Shown piece by piece: positions 44,801 through 53,525 of a stretch of DNA of 64,000 nt. Source of the stretch: Dielma fastidiosa (GTDB lineage: Bacteria > Bacillota_I > Bacilli_A > Erysipelotrichales > Erysipelotrichaceae); assembly GCF_000313565.1 (NCBI RefSeq), contig NZ_HE578924.1, positions 189,595 to 253,594 on the forward strand, read 5' to 3'. The notes under the pieces were generated by a model. It did no database searches. It had not been told where the DNA came from and saw nothing but the letters and a program-made list of their open reading frames with translations. The position numbers and the translations under genes were made by a program. Positions within the stretch are counted from its first letter, which is position 1. Each line of letters opens with the position of its first letter.

Positions 44801-46236
44801 GTACCAAGAGATCTATTGTAAATTGCATAACCAGCACTCGCTGATACTGTACCACTTGATATTTTAATATTGCCATCTGTTGAATTAAGAATTACAGTAC
44901 CCTTCAAAGCCGAAATAATGCCGCCGCTGATTTCTACTGAACCTGAAGAATAATTAGCGATTGTATAACTACTGATTCCATCTGTCGTAATTACTTCCCC
45001 GCCGGATATTTTAATACTTCCGTTGGAGTGGTTATAAATCGCGCTAGTTGGATTACCCTTTGATTCAACCTTGCCGCCTGTAACAGTGACTTTGCCATCA
45101 GCATAATTATAGATTGCAGTTGGCCCCATCGTAGAAAGATTTTCTACTGTACCGCCATTTACTTCAATTTCACCATCATCATAATTATAGACCGCTATGC
45201 CTTCATATTGAGCATTTGATGACACTATACCTCCATTAATTATTATAGTGCCAGTGCTGCTGTTGTAAATAACTCTGCTGCTGTCGCCTGTTGCTTCTAA
45301 TGTACCACCCTCTATTAAAATTGTACCTGAACCTCCATTATAAACAGCCTGCCCTGAAGCTCCGGTTGAAGTTATTTTTCCGCCAGTGGCTGTATCAGTG
45401 ATAGTTAGCGTTGAATCAGCAGAAAATGTGATTGCATTACCCCTGCTCTGAGAGATCGTATGTCCATTTAGATTAATAATCAATGGTTTGTTAATTACAA
45501 TACTTGTATTCCCAAGATCAATATCTTGCGTAAGCTTTAACGTATCTCCATCATTTGCTGATGAAATTACTGATTGAAATCCCTCAGCATTATTAACTTC
45601 AATTTCATTCTCGTTCAATATTACCGGACGCGTACCAGTAATTGCTTCATTCAGCGAAGTAACAGCCATAAGCAGATCGCTGTGTTCCTCACTAAATTGC
45701 TTTGCTTCTTCCTCACTTAAAGCTTCAAAGGCTGTCATAGCTGCATCAATTTGTTTGAGTATAACATTAATTTCTTCCTCTGACGTTATCTCTGCAATAC
45801 TTTCACTTGCAGGCAATGCCATGAAGTGTGATACCGCAGTTTCATAAGCTGTTGATACTGTATTTAAACCATTTTCAGTATTTTCTAAGGGATTAATACC
45901 CCCCCCCCGATTAGATTCGGCTAACTCTGCTTCTGAAGTGTTATCTTGGTCTAAAGGCAGTTCCTCTTGATTAGCTAATACCGTTGGCGTCAGACTCAAA
46001 CACATACAGAGACTTAATGCTGCTGCCGTTAAACGATAGCTTCTTCGATTGATAATCGATATCTCCTCCCTTTCTTTAATTAAAAAGCTTTCCCTTAATT
46101 TTTTCTGAATTCCCTGAACATAAGTGTATAGGGTATTTCCACAACATACTAAAAACAACACAATGACAGCCATAAAACGCAGCCGCTTATGCCGCTGTCC
46201 AAAGCTGATAAACATATCTACTATTTTTTCAAACAT
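41836..46236 (-). CDS. Large SLH/LysM surface protein, phase-variable by G10 tract
   Basis: 1466 residues. Order: a membrane segment (21-40); a second, signal-like segment (68-88, ending VLANQ); a right-handed beta-helix region with many ISGGTV/INGGIV repeats (about 210-800); a Big_2 Ig-like domain (VVVSPKDKKVNVGKTQQF); a helical FIVAR-like stretch; three SLH domains near 1190-1370 (NHWAKDDIQFMVNRGLL first); a choline-binding-like repeat (GWTQNDAGQWMYFENGT); and a C-terminal LysM. It binds the wall through SLH and LysM. GGAGG precedes the ATG. Ten G occur at codons 110-113. Confidence 0.9.
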   Translation of the reverse strand: MFEKIVDMFISFGQRHKRLRFMAVIVLFLVCCGNTLYTYVQGIQKKLRESFLIKEREEISIINRRSYRLTAAALSLCMCLSLTPTVLANQEELPLDQDNTSEAELAESNRGGGINPLENTENGLNTVSTAYETAVSHFMALPASESIAEITSEEEINVILKQIDAAMTAFEALSEEEAKQFSEEHSDLLMAVTSLNEAITGTRPVILNENEIEVNNAEGFQSVISSANDGDTLKLTQDIDLGNTSIVINKPLIINLNGHTISQSRGNAITFSADSTLTITDTATGGKITSTGASGQAVYNGGSGTILIEGGTLEATGDSSRVIYNSSTGTIIINGGIVSSNAQYEGIAVYNYDDGEIEVNGGTVENLSTMGPTAIYNYADGKVTVTGGKVESKGNPTSAIYNHSNGSIKISGGEVITTDGISSYTIANYSSGSVEISGGIISALKGTVILNSTDGNIKISSGTVSASAGYAIYNRSLGTVNISGGTVSANIKHTIYNVSAGKITISDVAKVTNASNGSSAIYLNAVPSPAAIILEVNGGTVENTSVPQGYSVYFNTNGTGVTYDNLNNYYNKTSGTVGKVFPTQQIAGAVDVISSEGLIKDSYASLADAIENANSGDTLKINSNIDLGSTGVKISGKTLTIDLNGKTVSSNAVFGTIQLENNASLTVTDSSMDKIGVLIGASAAIMNLGTGDIKINAGKVAVSGAGYAIYNNGSGTITINGGTVCAETSSGIAITASASSQIVINGGIVSGIIPDSISPAIVSVVVSPKDKKVNVGKTQQFNAIVSSINISDLSVTWSVSGNEKSGTTISNTGLLTIAEDETASTLTVKATSNADSSKSGSAKVTVPPDTTALDTAITAAIQAKNNVTVSNQPASSVSSGTKFVTTAEMKALTDAISEAEDAIDTVTTLSEVQDAIDALDTAVDTFKAAIKTGTYTASSGGSRPSSKPSTDETPSTITEGEIKVEGNVDESGNTIVTLPEQIIKDAVKQAEAEAKENGDPKSGISLVIHVDTNNLTGSGVTVNLPKVTQETIINKKIVNTVLVLDNPDIQIDMNLVAIKEIYRQAKADVNITVVKQDNNKLTASIKHLIGERPVFSLTASYGSKRVSDFGTGLVSVTIPYTSQAGEKASDVFAVYIDEVGNAAAIANSVYDAENKLLRFTTNHFSLYGVGYNAAANFNDILNHWAKDDIQFMVNRGLLAGTNDVSYSPDAAVSRGTLAAILGRMANADISGYTKSSFTDVKKDAYYMGYVEWVNTKDIMSGKTSAAFAPDSAITREEMALILFNYTKAMKMNLPAIYAENIFADASKISAEAADAVKQLQMAGILAGKSENRFDPQGIVTRAEVSAIIHRFIKLTMNGTLDQGWTQNDAGQWMYFENGTAVKNQIKNIDGKDYKFDIFGIATVISASKPQADTPEKNKETYTVKFGDCFWSIARMYNVDMYTLAVSNGKTLSTIIYPGEILIIPQQ
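45899..45908 (-). repeat. Poly-G10 tract inside coding sequence
   Basis: Ten consecutive G on the coding strand within CGG GGG GGG GGT, codons 110-113 of the surface protein. A one-base change in length would shift the frame just after the secretion signal. Confidence 0.95.
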
Positions 46237-46490
46237 ATCAGAGCCTCCTCACAGAATAGTTTTTTAAGGATTTACGCCTTTTTGCAAGGGTGTGAAAAAT
46301 CATTCAGCACTAACAGAAACCATCAACAATCAGTGAACAATGCTACTCTAACCCCTCCTTTAATCTGAATCAATTTTAATGTTTCACCGCTGTAATTTAA
46401 TTGCCGGTTCTGCCTGCCGATTATGATATTTACTTTAGATACACCACTTTATGTAAATTTTAACAAAAGACGTATTGTTTAAAAATGAAC

Positions 46491-46520
46491 TCTTCCTAAG
46501 TGGGACATTTATCTTCCTAA
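46491..46520 (-). promoter_or_regulatory. Direct repeat TTAGGAAGA x2, regulator-site-like
   Basis: TTAGGAAGA occurs twice with a 12-base spacer (period 21), like LytTR-type response regulator boxes, ahead of the surface protein gene. Confidence 0.45.
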
Positions 46521-46593
46521 ATAGTTTGGTTAAGAATTATAATAGACTGATTTTACATAAGCTAATCATGTTAAGTGAGCCATTTAAGGCCGC

Positions 46594-46630
46594 AAAAAAA
46601 GGATCATGAGTTTTCACGATCCTTTAAGTA
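46594..46630 (-). terminator. tpiA terminator
   Basis: AAAGGATCGTGA...TCATGATCCTTT followed by TTTT on the minus strand. Confidence 0.9.
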
Positions 46631-46636
46631 TTTCAA

Positions 46637-47380
46637 TTAGCGAGTTTTTTCAATTAATTCTTTAAATGAATCAACCTTTAATGAAGCACCGCCGATTAAT
46701 GCACCATCGATGTCTTCCATTGCCATGTATTCTTTAATGTTTTCAGGTTTAACTGAACCGCCATATTGAACACGTACTTTAGAAGCACATTCATCGCCAT
46801 ACATTTTAGCTACTTGATCACGCACGATGTGACAGCAGTTTTGAGCGATTTCTTTAGTTGCTGATTTACCTGTGCCGATAGCCCAGATTGGTTCATAAGC
46901 AATTACCAGATTTTCTACACATTTAGGGCATAAATCAGCTAAACTGCCAGTTAATTGATCACGGATAACTTTTTCAGTTTCACCAGCATCAAACTGAGCT
47001 TCTGTTTCACCGATACAAACGATAGGTGTAATATCAGCTTTGATCAGTCTCTTAGCTTTTTTATTTACTGTTTCATCAGTATCGCCAAACATTTGACGGC
47101 GTTCTGAGTGACCGATGATGCAGTATTTAACACCGATTTCTTCCAGCATAGGAACTGAAACTTCACCAGTGAATGCACCATTGTCTTCAAAGTGGCAGTT
47201 TTCAGCAGCAACGATTAAGTTTTTAGCTGCTTTGTTAGCGTCGTTCAACGCAAGGAATGAAGTTGCTACACCATATGTAGCGCCATCATGGCAAAAAGGA
47301 TCAACGGCATTGATGAATTCAACTGCTTCCGCGATTGTTTTATTCATCTTCCAGTTTCCGACAATAATAGGTTTTCTCAT
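46637..47380 (-). CDS. tpiA: Triosephosphate isomerase
   Basis: 247 residues. Start MRKPIIVGNWKMNKTIAEAV; active-site Lys in NWKMNKT, His in CIIGHSERRQMFGDTDE, Glu in VIAYEPIWAIGTGKSAT; phosphate loop YGGSVKPENIKEYMA. It interconverts dihydroxyacetone phosphate and glyceraldehyde 3-phosphate. 2 bases after pgk, same operon. Confidence 0.99.
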   Translation of the reverse strand: MRKPIIVGNWKMNKTIAEAVEFINAVDPFCHDGATYGVATSFLALNDANKAAKNLIVAAENCHFEDNGAFTGEVSVPMLEEIGVKYCIIGHSERRQMFGDTDETVNKKAKRLIKADITPIVCIGETEAQFDAGETEKVIRDQLTGSLADLCPKCVENLVIAYEPIWAIGTGKSATKEIAQNCCHIVRDQVAKMYGDECASKVRVQYGGSVKPENIKEYMAMEDIDGALIGGASLKVDSFKELIEKTR

Positions 47381-47382
47381 AA

Positions 47383-48579
47383 TTAAGCTTCCGCGATTAC
47401 CGCAATACCCGGTAATTCTTTTCCTTCCATATATTCAAGTGATGCACCGCCGCCAGTAGAGATGTGTGAGAATTTTTCAGCAAATCCCAATTGGATAGCA
47501 GCTGCCGCAGAATCACCGCCGCCGATTACAGTTGTAGCGCCAGGTAATTCAGAGATTGCTGTACATACTTCTAATGTACCTTTAGCAAATGGTTTCATTT
47601 CAAATACACCCATTGGGCCATTCCATACAACAGTCTTAGCACCAGCCAGTGTTTCTTTATAAAGCGCGATTGTCTTAGGACCGATATCCAGACCCATCAT
47701 ATCTGCAGGGATTGCATCATTATCAGCAACCTTTGTATTTGCATCTTCAGCAAATGCATCTGCGCATACGTGGTCAACTGGCAGAACCAGCTTATCGCCG
47801 CCCTTAGCCAAGTATTCTTTTGCTAATTCAATCTTATCTTCTTCAACTAATGATTTACCAACTTCAAGACCCTGAGCCTTTAAGAAAGTATAAGCCATAC
47901 CGCCGCCGATGATAACTTTATCAGCGATTTTCAGCAGGTTGTCAACAACAGCGATCTTATCAGATACTTTTGCACCGCCGATGATAGCAACGAAAGGATG
48001 TACTGGTGTATCAACAGCAGCACCCAGCATTTTAACTTCTTTTTCTACTAAGAAACCTAATGCTGATGGCAGAATTGAAGGAATACCTGCCGTAGACGCA
48101 TGGGCACGGTGAACTGAACCAAATGCATCTTCAACAAATAAATCACCTAATGAAGCCCAATATTTAGCTAATTCAGGATCATTCTTGCTTTCACCCTTTT
48201 CATAACGGGTATTCTGCATCAATACGATTTCGCCGTCTTTCAGATCAGCAACTGCTTTTTCTAATTCTTCACCGCGGGTAACTGGTACAAAAGTAACCTT
48301 TGTATCAACTAATTCCGCAAGGCGCTTGCCCACAACTTCCATGTTGTTTTTCTTCTTGTCAGCTTCGCATTTTTCAGGATCTTTATGATCTACTTTGCCT
48401 AAGTGAGACATCAAAATGACTCTTGCCTTATTTTCAACTAGATACTTGATTGTAGGTAATGCTTGAACGATTCGGTTGTCGTTTGTAATCACGCCGTCTT
48501 TTCTAGGTACGTTGAAATCGACACGAACGATTACGCGTTTGCCTGCAACATCTAAATCTCTTACAGTTCTTTTTGCCAT
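47383..48579 (-). CDS. pgk: Phosphoglycerate kinase
   Basis: 398 residues. Marks: [95 protein letters not shown], and GGGDSAAA. It makes ATP from 1,3-bisphosphoglycerate. First gene of the pgk-tpiA operon. Confidence 0.99.
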   Translation of the reverse strand: MAKRTVRDLDVAGKRVIVRVDFNVPRKDGVITNDNRIVQALPTIKYLVENKARVILMSHLGKVDHKDPEKCEADKKKNNMEVVGKRLAELVDTKVTFVPVTRGEELEKAVADLKDGEIVLMQNTRYEKGESKNDPELAKYWASLGDLFVEDAFGSVHRAHASTAGIPSILPSALGFLVEKEVKMLGAAVDTPVHPFVAIIGGAKVSDKIAVVDNLLKIADKVIIGGGMAYTFLKAQGLEVGKSLVEEDKIELAKEYLAKGGDKLVLPVDHVCADAFAEDANTKVADNDAIPADMMGLDIGPKTIALYKETLAGAKTVVWNGPMGVFEMKPFAKGTLEVCTAISELPGATTVIGGGDSAAAAIQLGFAEKFSHISTGGGASLEYMEGKELPGIAVIAEA

Positions 48580-48608
48580 AACAAAAATCCTCCTTAATTT
48601 ACACGCTT

Positions 48609-48637
48609 ATTATAACACTAACCCACCTACCGAGCAA
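48609..48637 (-). promoter_or_regulatory. pgk promoter
   Basis: TTGCTC, 17-base spacer, TGTTATAAT (extended -10) on the minus strand. Confidence 0.8.
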
Positions 48638-48695
48638 TAAGTAAAATCAATATGTCAATTCAATCACAAGATAATTTAAGTGAAATACCCTTGGA

Positions 48696-49754
48696 TTATT
48701 CACCAATCCGCTTTTTCATCTGATCGATATTTTCACAGCAGCGCAGACAGTCCTCAAGACTGATTTTTCCCGCTTTGTAATATTGATATAGATTACTGTC
48801 CATCGTACCGCCATTGGCTGTGCCCGCTGATGTCAGAATTGTCTGAATTTGATTAGTACGACCATCACGAATTAAGTTTGCGACTGCTGTATTGATCGGC
48901 AGGATTTCAAATACTGGAATGACTCCGCCTTGAAGGCAAGGAATCAGCTGCTGTGAGATGATTGCCTTTAAGGACATGGAAAGCTGAACCCGTATCTGTG
49001 CTTGCTGCTGAGGCGGAAATACATCAATGATGCGGTCAATGGCATTAACAGCTCCAAAGGTATGCAAAGTCGAGAAGATCAAATGTCCGGTCTCCGCTGC
49101 TGTCATCGCGTTTTTAATCGTTTCATAATCACGCATTTCACCAAGCAGAATCACATCTGGAGCCTGCCTCATAGCCGCTGCCAATGCTGAAGCGTAATTG
49201 CCTGTATCAACACCGATTTCACGCTGACTGACAAGGCTTTTTTTATGATGATGCAAATATTCAATAGGATCTTCAAGGGTGATGATGTGACCGCTGCGCT
49301 GAGCATTGATAGCATCAATCATACAAGCTAAGGTTGTCGATTTGCCGCTGCCAGCGGTTCCTGTAATCAGCACCAGTCCCTTATGCAGCTGAGTAAGCTC
49401 CATAACTCGCTCAGGGATACCTATTTCACGATAATCTGGTAAGTTATATCGAATGACACGAATAACCAAAGCCTGTGAACCACGCTGCAGATAAGCATTA
49501 ATGCGGAAACGAGCCAAATTTGATAAGGAAAAGGAAAAATCATCCTCCTGCTTTTCAAATAATAGATTAAGGTTACGGTCTGCCAACTGATACACTGTTT
49601 TAACTAATTCCGAACAATCCGATGCTTTCAGCAATTCATCACTGTATATAACCATTTGTTCACTGATTTTTAATCTGATTTGTGAACCGGCTACACAGAA
49701 AATATCCGAAGCTCCCTGATTAACAGCCGCTGTTAAAATATCAATAAGTTCCAT
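48696..49754 (-). CDS. pilT: PilT-family ATPase
   Basis: 352 residues from ATG at 49,754 (MELIDILTAAVNQGASDIFC), behind AAGGAG. Walker A GTAGSGKSTT (132-141), Asp box HIITLEDPIEYLHHH, Walker B DVILLGEMRDYETI, His box GHLIFSTLHTFGAV, and a NLIRDGRTNQI motif like PilT AIRNLIRE. PilT retracts type IV pili. It is the only motor ATPase in this operon. Confidence 0.9.
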   Translation of the reverse strand: MELIDILTAAVNQGASDIFCVAGSQIRLKISEQMVIYSDELLKASDCSELVKTVYQLADRNLNLLFEKQEDDFSFSLSNLARFRINAYLQRGSQALVIRVIRYNLPDYREIGIPERVMELTQLHKGLVLITGTAGSGKSTTLACMIDAINAQRSGHIITLEDPIEYLHHHKKSLVSQREIGVDTGNYASALAAAMRQAPDVILLGEMRDYETIKNAMTAAETGHLIFSTLHTFGAVNAIDRIIDVFPPQQQAQIRVQLSMSLKAIISQQLIPCLQGGVIPVFEILPINTAVANLIRDGRTNQIQTILTSAGTANGGTMDSNLYQYYKAGKISLEDCLRCCENIDQMKKRIGE

Positions 49755-49755
49755 A

Positions 49756-50181
49756 TTAATTCTCTCCTTGCCAAAGCGGATAATCCTGATCCAGCTCTTC
49801 ATCCTTAACGATGACCTGCCAGCCGATGATCCGTTTATCTGTAAGCTCCATTTTGACTTGTGCCTTCAACAGCCGTGACGCGTCAATATCGATATAATAT
49901 GTCAAGCTTTCATCATCAGCCTGACACTCAATTCCCTGATTCTGCAGCAGACCGCATGCCTCTGGCAGCGCTTGAGTTTCTTTGATGATTTGCTGATACA
50001 GCTCAGACGCCTTGGCATCAGCCGCGTAGTAAGCACTGATGGATGCCGCGTAACGCTGACTCATACGCTGATCACTGACAGCATTCAGATAAGCCGACAT
50101 CGCCAATACATCTAAAATCAAAATTGTAAATACCAACAGCAGACATGAACTGCCAACAAGGGTAATGCGATGCTTTTTCAT
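49756..50181 (-). CDS. Pilus-operon membrane protein (pseudopilin-like)
   Basis: 141 residues with an N-terminal membrane helix (GSSCLLLVFTILILDVLAMS) and a soluble part with two cysteines. The layout is PilX/minor pilin-like, but no clear prepilin peptidase site (G followed by F and E) is seen. It overlaps its upstream neighbour by 4 bases and precedes pilT by 1 base. Confidence 0.6.
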   Translation of the reverse strand: MKKHRITLVGSSCLLLVFTILILDVLAMSAYLNAVSDQRMSQRYAASISAYYAADAKASELYQQIIKETQALPEACGLLQNQGIECQADDESLTYYIDIDASRLLKAQVKMELTDKRIIGWQVIVKDEELDQDYPLWQGEN

Positions 50182-50555
50182 AACCGTCCCCCTGTCTCCA
50201 TTGAATAAATTAATTCAGCTTCCTCATGAGTCAGCCGATATACCGATAAAGACAAGACATGCTCACGCTGTGAACTAATATCCAGCCGATACACTGCATC
50301 ATCGGCATCGCATGGCTGCCAGCCTGCATCATAATAAAGATGCGGTTCAGTTAACTCATCGCTGATTCTTAATAGCTCTGCCTGTTGTTGGGCTGCATTT
50401 ACCGCTGACTGCAATTCCTGACTCTGCTTCTCAACTTGTGAGGCACGGAGAAACAGTGAAACGGCCATCAATGAACCAGCCATAAAAAATAAGATACAAA
50501 TGAGCAGCTCCATCAGCTGCAGATGTTCACGCAGGAATTTTCGCATCTCATTCAC
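50178..50555 (-). CDS. Pilus-operon small membrane protein
   Basis: 125 residues. Membrane helix at 13-35 (QLMELLICILFFMAGSLMAV), then a coiled coil and a short beta region ending EAELIYSMETGGRL. It overlaps both neighbours, so it belongs to the pilus operon. Perhaps a minor pilin or a PilN/PilO-like alignment protein; not assigned. Confidence 0.6.
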   Translation of the reverse strand: MNEMRKFLREHLQLMELLICILFFMAGSLMAVSLFLRASQVEKQSQELQSAVNAAQQQAELLRISDELTEPHLYYDAGWQPCDADDAVYRLDISSQREHVLSLSVYRLTHEEAELIYSMETGGRL

Positions 50556-51018
50556 CTGCCCTTAAATATTTAGTCATTGTCTGCACATTCTGATCCGCGG
50601 TTTCATAATAAATAATCACCGATGACTCAGATAATTCAAAAGACAGCTGACTGCACGCCAGCAAAGGCTGTCCGTCATCAAGACTTACTTCAATATCAGC
50701 TGCCGCATATATTTCATAAAGCATGCCGTCTTTGCTATAAATATATGTCGCTGTTTCAAAATCTCCTTCAACACTTGTCAGCTTGAGTACGCTGCATTGA
50801 TCAATATTTAAAACAGTAACTCCCTTTTCAACATCATTTTCCCTTAATTTATTATTAATATAAGAAAATACATTCATTGTATTTAAATCATTCTGTCTGT
50901 TTTTCTGCAGCTGCTGATATGCCTGAGCGCTTAACGCAACCATCATACACGCGCACACCGCAAAAAGGCAATACAAAAGCAGAGACATAAACTGTGTACT
51001 GGTTCGCTGCTTTTTCAT
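50548..51018 (-). CDS. DUF4860-like pilus-operon protein
   Basis: 156 residues. Membrane helix near 10-33 (FMSLLLYCLFAVCACMMVAL), then YQQLQKNRQNDLNTMNVFSY and a beta-rich part with KDGMLYEIYAAADIEVSLDD. This matches small proteins placed in Firmicutes type IV pilus clusters (DUF4860-like). 1-base overlap with the upstream pilin-like gene. Confidence 0.65.
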   Translation of the reverse strand: MKKQRTSTQFMSLLLYCLFAVCACMMVALSAQAYQQLQKNRQNDLNTMNVFSYINNKLRENDVEKGVTVLNIDQCSVLKLTSVEGDFETATYIYSKDGMLYEIYAAADIEVSLDDGQPLLACSQLSFELSESSVIIYYETADQNVQTMTKYLRAGE

Positions 51019-51329
51019 TATTGTGCCTCCCGGTCAATCACGGTAATATCCGGCATCATATTTGAGGCAAATATTTCATAAAAAACAGTATAAGCCTCAT
51101 GATCATAATAAATGCCATATGTTTCACACAAATAATCCAGAGACGGCGGAAATCTTCCTTCTACCGCATAACAGTGGATTGCCGCGTCATTTAGTGAATG
51201 AATCAGATTTTGCTTACTCTCAGCTTTCTGCTGCTTAGAAAACATGTTAAATTCAAATCCAAATAAACCAATGATTAAACATGCGGAAGCAACAGCCAGC
51301 ATCACTCTTTTAGAAAACATCTTAAGCAC
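51018..51329 (-). CDS. Pilin-like small membrane protein
   Basis: 103 residues. N-terminal membrane helix (VMLAVASACLIIGLFGFEFN), then a helix and HCYAVEGRFPPSLDYLCETY, the YAxEGxYPxSL pattern common in pseudopilin-like proteins. No canonical prepilin cleavage site. It overlaps the pilC gene by 8 bases. Confidence 0.7.
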   Translation of the reverse strand: MLKMFSKRVMLAVASACLIIGLFGFEFNMFSKQQKAESKQNLIHSLNDAAIHCYAVEGRFPPSLDYLCETYGIYYDHEAYTVFYEIFASNMMPDITVIDREAQ

Positions 51330-52371
51330 CGCCTATTACAAGCATGGCATTCATCAGCGGCAGCATTAAAGCAATCAAAATTGACCCTGCCATGAAGCAC
51401 ATAAGGCCAACCAGCAATGGTTCAAGTAGATTCACTGTCTCATTAATCTTTTCTGCTGCTTTTTTCATATATGTGTCAGAAATCCGGCGATATACCATTG
51501 CCGCCTCACCGCTCTGTTCACCCAGATGCAGCAGACAGCTTTCTGCATGTGTAAGCAGCTGCATTTCATCAACACAATCACTGATTGATTTACCCTGACT
51601 GTACTCAATCTGGCACTGCTTCACTTTCTCTTGAAGCTGAGGATGCGTAATCAGCTGCAGCATAAAAGTAAATGCCTTTTCCATTGGTAAGCCACAGCGT
51701 ACACACAGCTCCATAATTGAATAAAAACGACCGATATCCGACCATTTATTAATTTTTGACCGGATAAAAACTCGTTTGATCCATGAGGTCAATAGCTGTT
51801 TGCCGCCCATCTTTGATTCAAAACCCACAATGATCAATCCAGCTCCTAAAAGCACACACAAAATGATCAGCAGGCTAACAACGACATGAAAGATCTCCAT
51901 CAAGAGTACAAGCCAAGCCGGTGAGCTGATTCCCATCTGTAGAAATACACCGTTAAATACTGGCAGAACCTTATATACGACTAAGAATAATACAGCCGTC
52001 ATAATCGCCAGCATGATCAGCGGATACACACAGGCATTTTTTATTTCTTTTTCCAATTCAGCTTCACGCGTATAATAATCATACATTGAATCTAAAATCA
52101 GACTCAAATCACCGCTCTCAACACCGAGCTGAATCATCCATACCAACGTATCAGGAAAAGCACCGGCTGCTGCCAGTGCCTCAGAAAAGGAAGCACCTGC
52201 TTCCATTTGTTGATGAATTGACTGATATAAATCACGTTCAAGTGATGATGCGGCATCAGCCCCTAATGCATTTAATGCCGCTGACAAATCTACTCCTGAA
52301 CGCACCAGCATCCCCATTTCAAGGCAGAAAACTGCCAGCCGCTCAGAACTAAGCCTGCATTGTGACTGCAT
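51322..52371 (-). CDS. pilC: Type II secretion F / PilC-like inner membrane protein
   Basis: 349 residues with the T2SSF double repeat: FCLEMGMLVRSGVDLSAALN ... LVWMIQLGVESGDLSLILDS, a membrane region (YPLIMLAIMTAVLFLVVYKV), then FYSIMELCVRCGLPMEKAFT ... CLLHLGEQSGEAAMVYRRIS and a final helix. It is the platform protein for the PilT-type motor. First gene of the pilus operon. Confidence 0.92.
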   Translation of the reverse strand: MQSQCRLSSERLAVFCLEMGMLVRSGVDLSAALNALGADAASSLERDLYQSIHQQMEAGASFSEALAAAGAFPDTLVWMIQLGVESGDLSLILDSMYDYYTREAELEKEIKNACVYPLIMLAIMTAVLFLVVYKVLPVFNGVFLQMGISSPAWLVLLMEIFHVVVSLLIILCVLLGAGLIIVGFESKMGGKQLLTSWIKRVFIRSKINKWSDIGRFYSIMELCVRCGLPMEKAFTFMLQLITHPQLQEKVKQCQIEYSQGKSISDCVDEMQLLTHAESCLLHLGEQSGEAAMVYRRISDTYMKKAAEKINETVNLLEPLLVGLMCFMAGSILIALMLPLMNAMLVIGGA

Positions 52372-52386
52372 AGCAGCACCACCCTC

Positions 52387-53337
52387 CTAGTAAGTATATT
52401 TACCCTGATAATTATTTGGGTCAATCGGCTTATTTTTACCGATGGTAGAAGCCGTAGTCGGATCCATCATCGTCCACTTATTACCATCAAAACTAATTAC
52501 ACTGTCAATCCAGCCATTATCCTTCGTATAGGCAGAAATCCATGCATGATAAACATCCTTATTGTAACCAATTACCAGTTTAGTTGGAATGCCCTGACTG
52601 CGCAGCATAGCTGTCATTAAAGCCGCATAATCAAAACAGATGCCGGTTTTATCTTTTAAGACCTTATCCACATCAGGCAGATAACCAGATTGAACTGTTT
52701 TAGCTTTATCATAGTCATAACTGATCGTATCTGTTACATAATCAAATACATTTTTAATTACATCAAGATCAGTTACCGCCTGTTTATTCATTGTATTAGA
52801 AAGCTTAACCGCCTCACTTGAAGCTGAGAAATTTACATACTGATTTGGATAAAGGAATGGAGAAAATTCATCTGTAAGCTTCACATCGACCGTCTCTGAA
52901 AATACCTGAATATATTTAGTACCCGATATATTTTCAAACACCTGAATCTTATAGGAGCCATCTCCCTGCGTTAACGGGAAAACCTCATATTCAGATCTGG
53001 AATTCAAATTATAAGTATATACCGTTCCTTCATTCAAGCTTACCTGAACTTTAATTTTCTTATCAACTGCTTTCAGATATTTAAGCATTACATATCCCTG
53101 AGAACTATTTGAATAATCCAGCAATGCATAATCATTTTTCTTTACTGACTGATTAGAAGCTGTCGGCACAAGCACTTCAACCTTGCCTGCACGTCCTGAC
53201 AACGGCACTTCTTCATCAGTGATATTTACCACCGTTTGATCAGTGTTATCAATGTTACCTGAGGTACAGCCTGCCATTAGCAGCGCTGAAAGCAATACGA
53301 CGCCTACTTTTTTTAATTGCATAAATTCTTTCATCAC
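52387..53337 (-). CDS. Transglutaminase-like lipoprotein
   Basis: 316 residues. Lipobox LMAGC near residue 23; a DEEVPLSG motif near 42-49 is shared with the wall protein upstream. A beta domain follows, then the transglutaminase-like core: Cys in GICFDYAALMTAML, His in YHAWISAYTKDNGW, Asp in MMDPTTAS. It may crosslink or cleave peptide bonds at the surface. Its promoter at 53,374-53,401 is separate from the wall-protein gene. Confidence 0.85.
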   Translation of the reverse strand: MMKEFMQLKKVGVVLLSALLMAGCTSGNIDNTDQTVVNITDEEVPLSGRAGKVEVLVPTASNQSVKKNDYALLDYSNSSQGYVMLKYLKAVDKKIKVQVSLNEGTVYTYNLNSRSEYEVFPLTQGDGSYKIQVFENISGTKYIQVFSETVDVKLTDEFSPFLYPNQYVNFSASSEAVKLSNTMNKQAVTDLDVIKNVFDYVTDTISYDYDKAKTVQSGYLPDVDKVLKDKTGICFDYAALMTAMLRSQGIPTKLVIGYNKDVYHAWISAYTKDNGWIDSVISFDGNKWTMMDPTTASTIGKNKPIDPNNYQGKYTY

Positions 53338-53373
53338 AGACCGTCCTTTCTTCTATCCTTACCATTTATTTTA

Positions 53374-53401
53374 ATTATACAATATCCTGTTCATTTTTCA
53401 A
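53374..53401 (-). promoter_or_regulatory. Promoter of transglutaminase-like lipoprotein gene
   Basis: TTGAAA, 16-base spacer, TATAAT with TG one base upstream, minus strand. Confidence 0.7.
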
Positions 53402-53486
53402 TCATTTTACAACAATTAAAATTATCGCAGCCAATGCTCTTTTTATAATATGCAGGCATTATGAATTGTTTTAATCAGATTGCATA

Positions 53487-53521
53487 AAAAGAAAAGGACA
53501 AGATCTTAGACCTGTCCTTCA
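53487..53521 (-). terminator. Terminator after SpaA-like gene
   Basis: AAGGACA...TGTCCTT followed by TTCTTTTT on the minus strand. Confidence 0.8.
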
Positions 53522-53525
53522 ATTT

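Larger units (their letters stand above)
46237..46636. other. Intergenic region upstream of surface protein
   Basis: No gene. It holds the tpiA terminator at the right, a pair of 9-base direct repeats (46,491-46,520), and an unusually long leader (about 250 bases or more) for the surface protein mRNA, including several AAAGGAGGGG-like stretches without a usable ORF. Confidence 0.6.

Noticed and set aside
44500..45500. Repetitive DNA in the surface protein gene
   Set aside because: Repeats are at protein level (beta-helix turns); no long exact DNA repeats, so not listed as a DNA repeat.
46237..46500. Riboswitch in the long surface-protein leader
   Set aside because: Checked for c-di-GMP and other familiar cores by eye; no convincing match.
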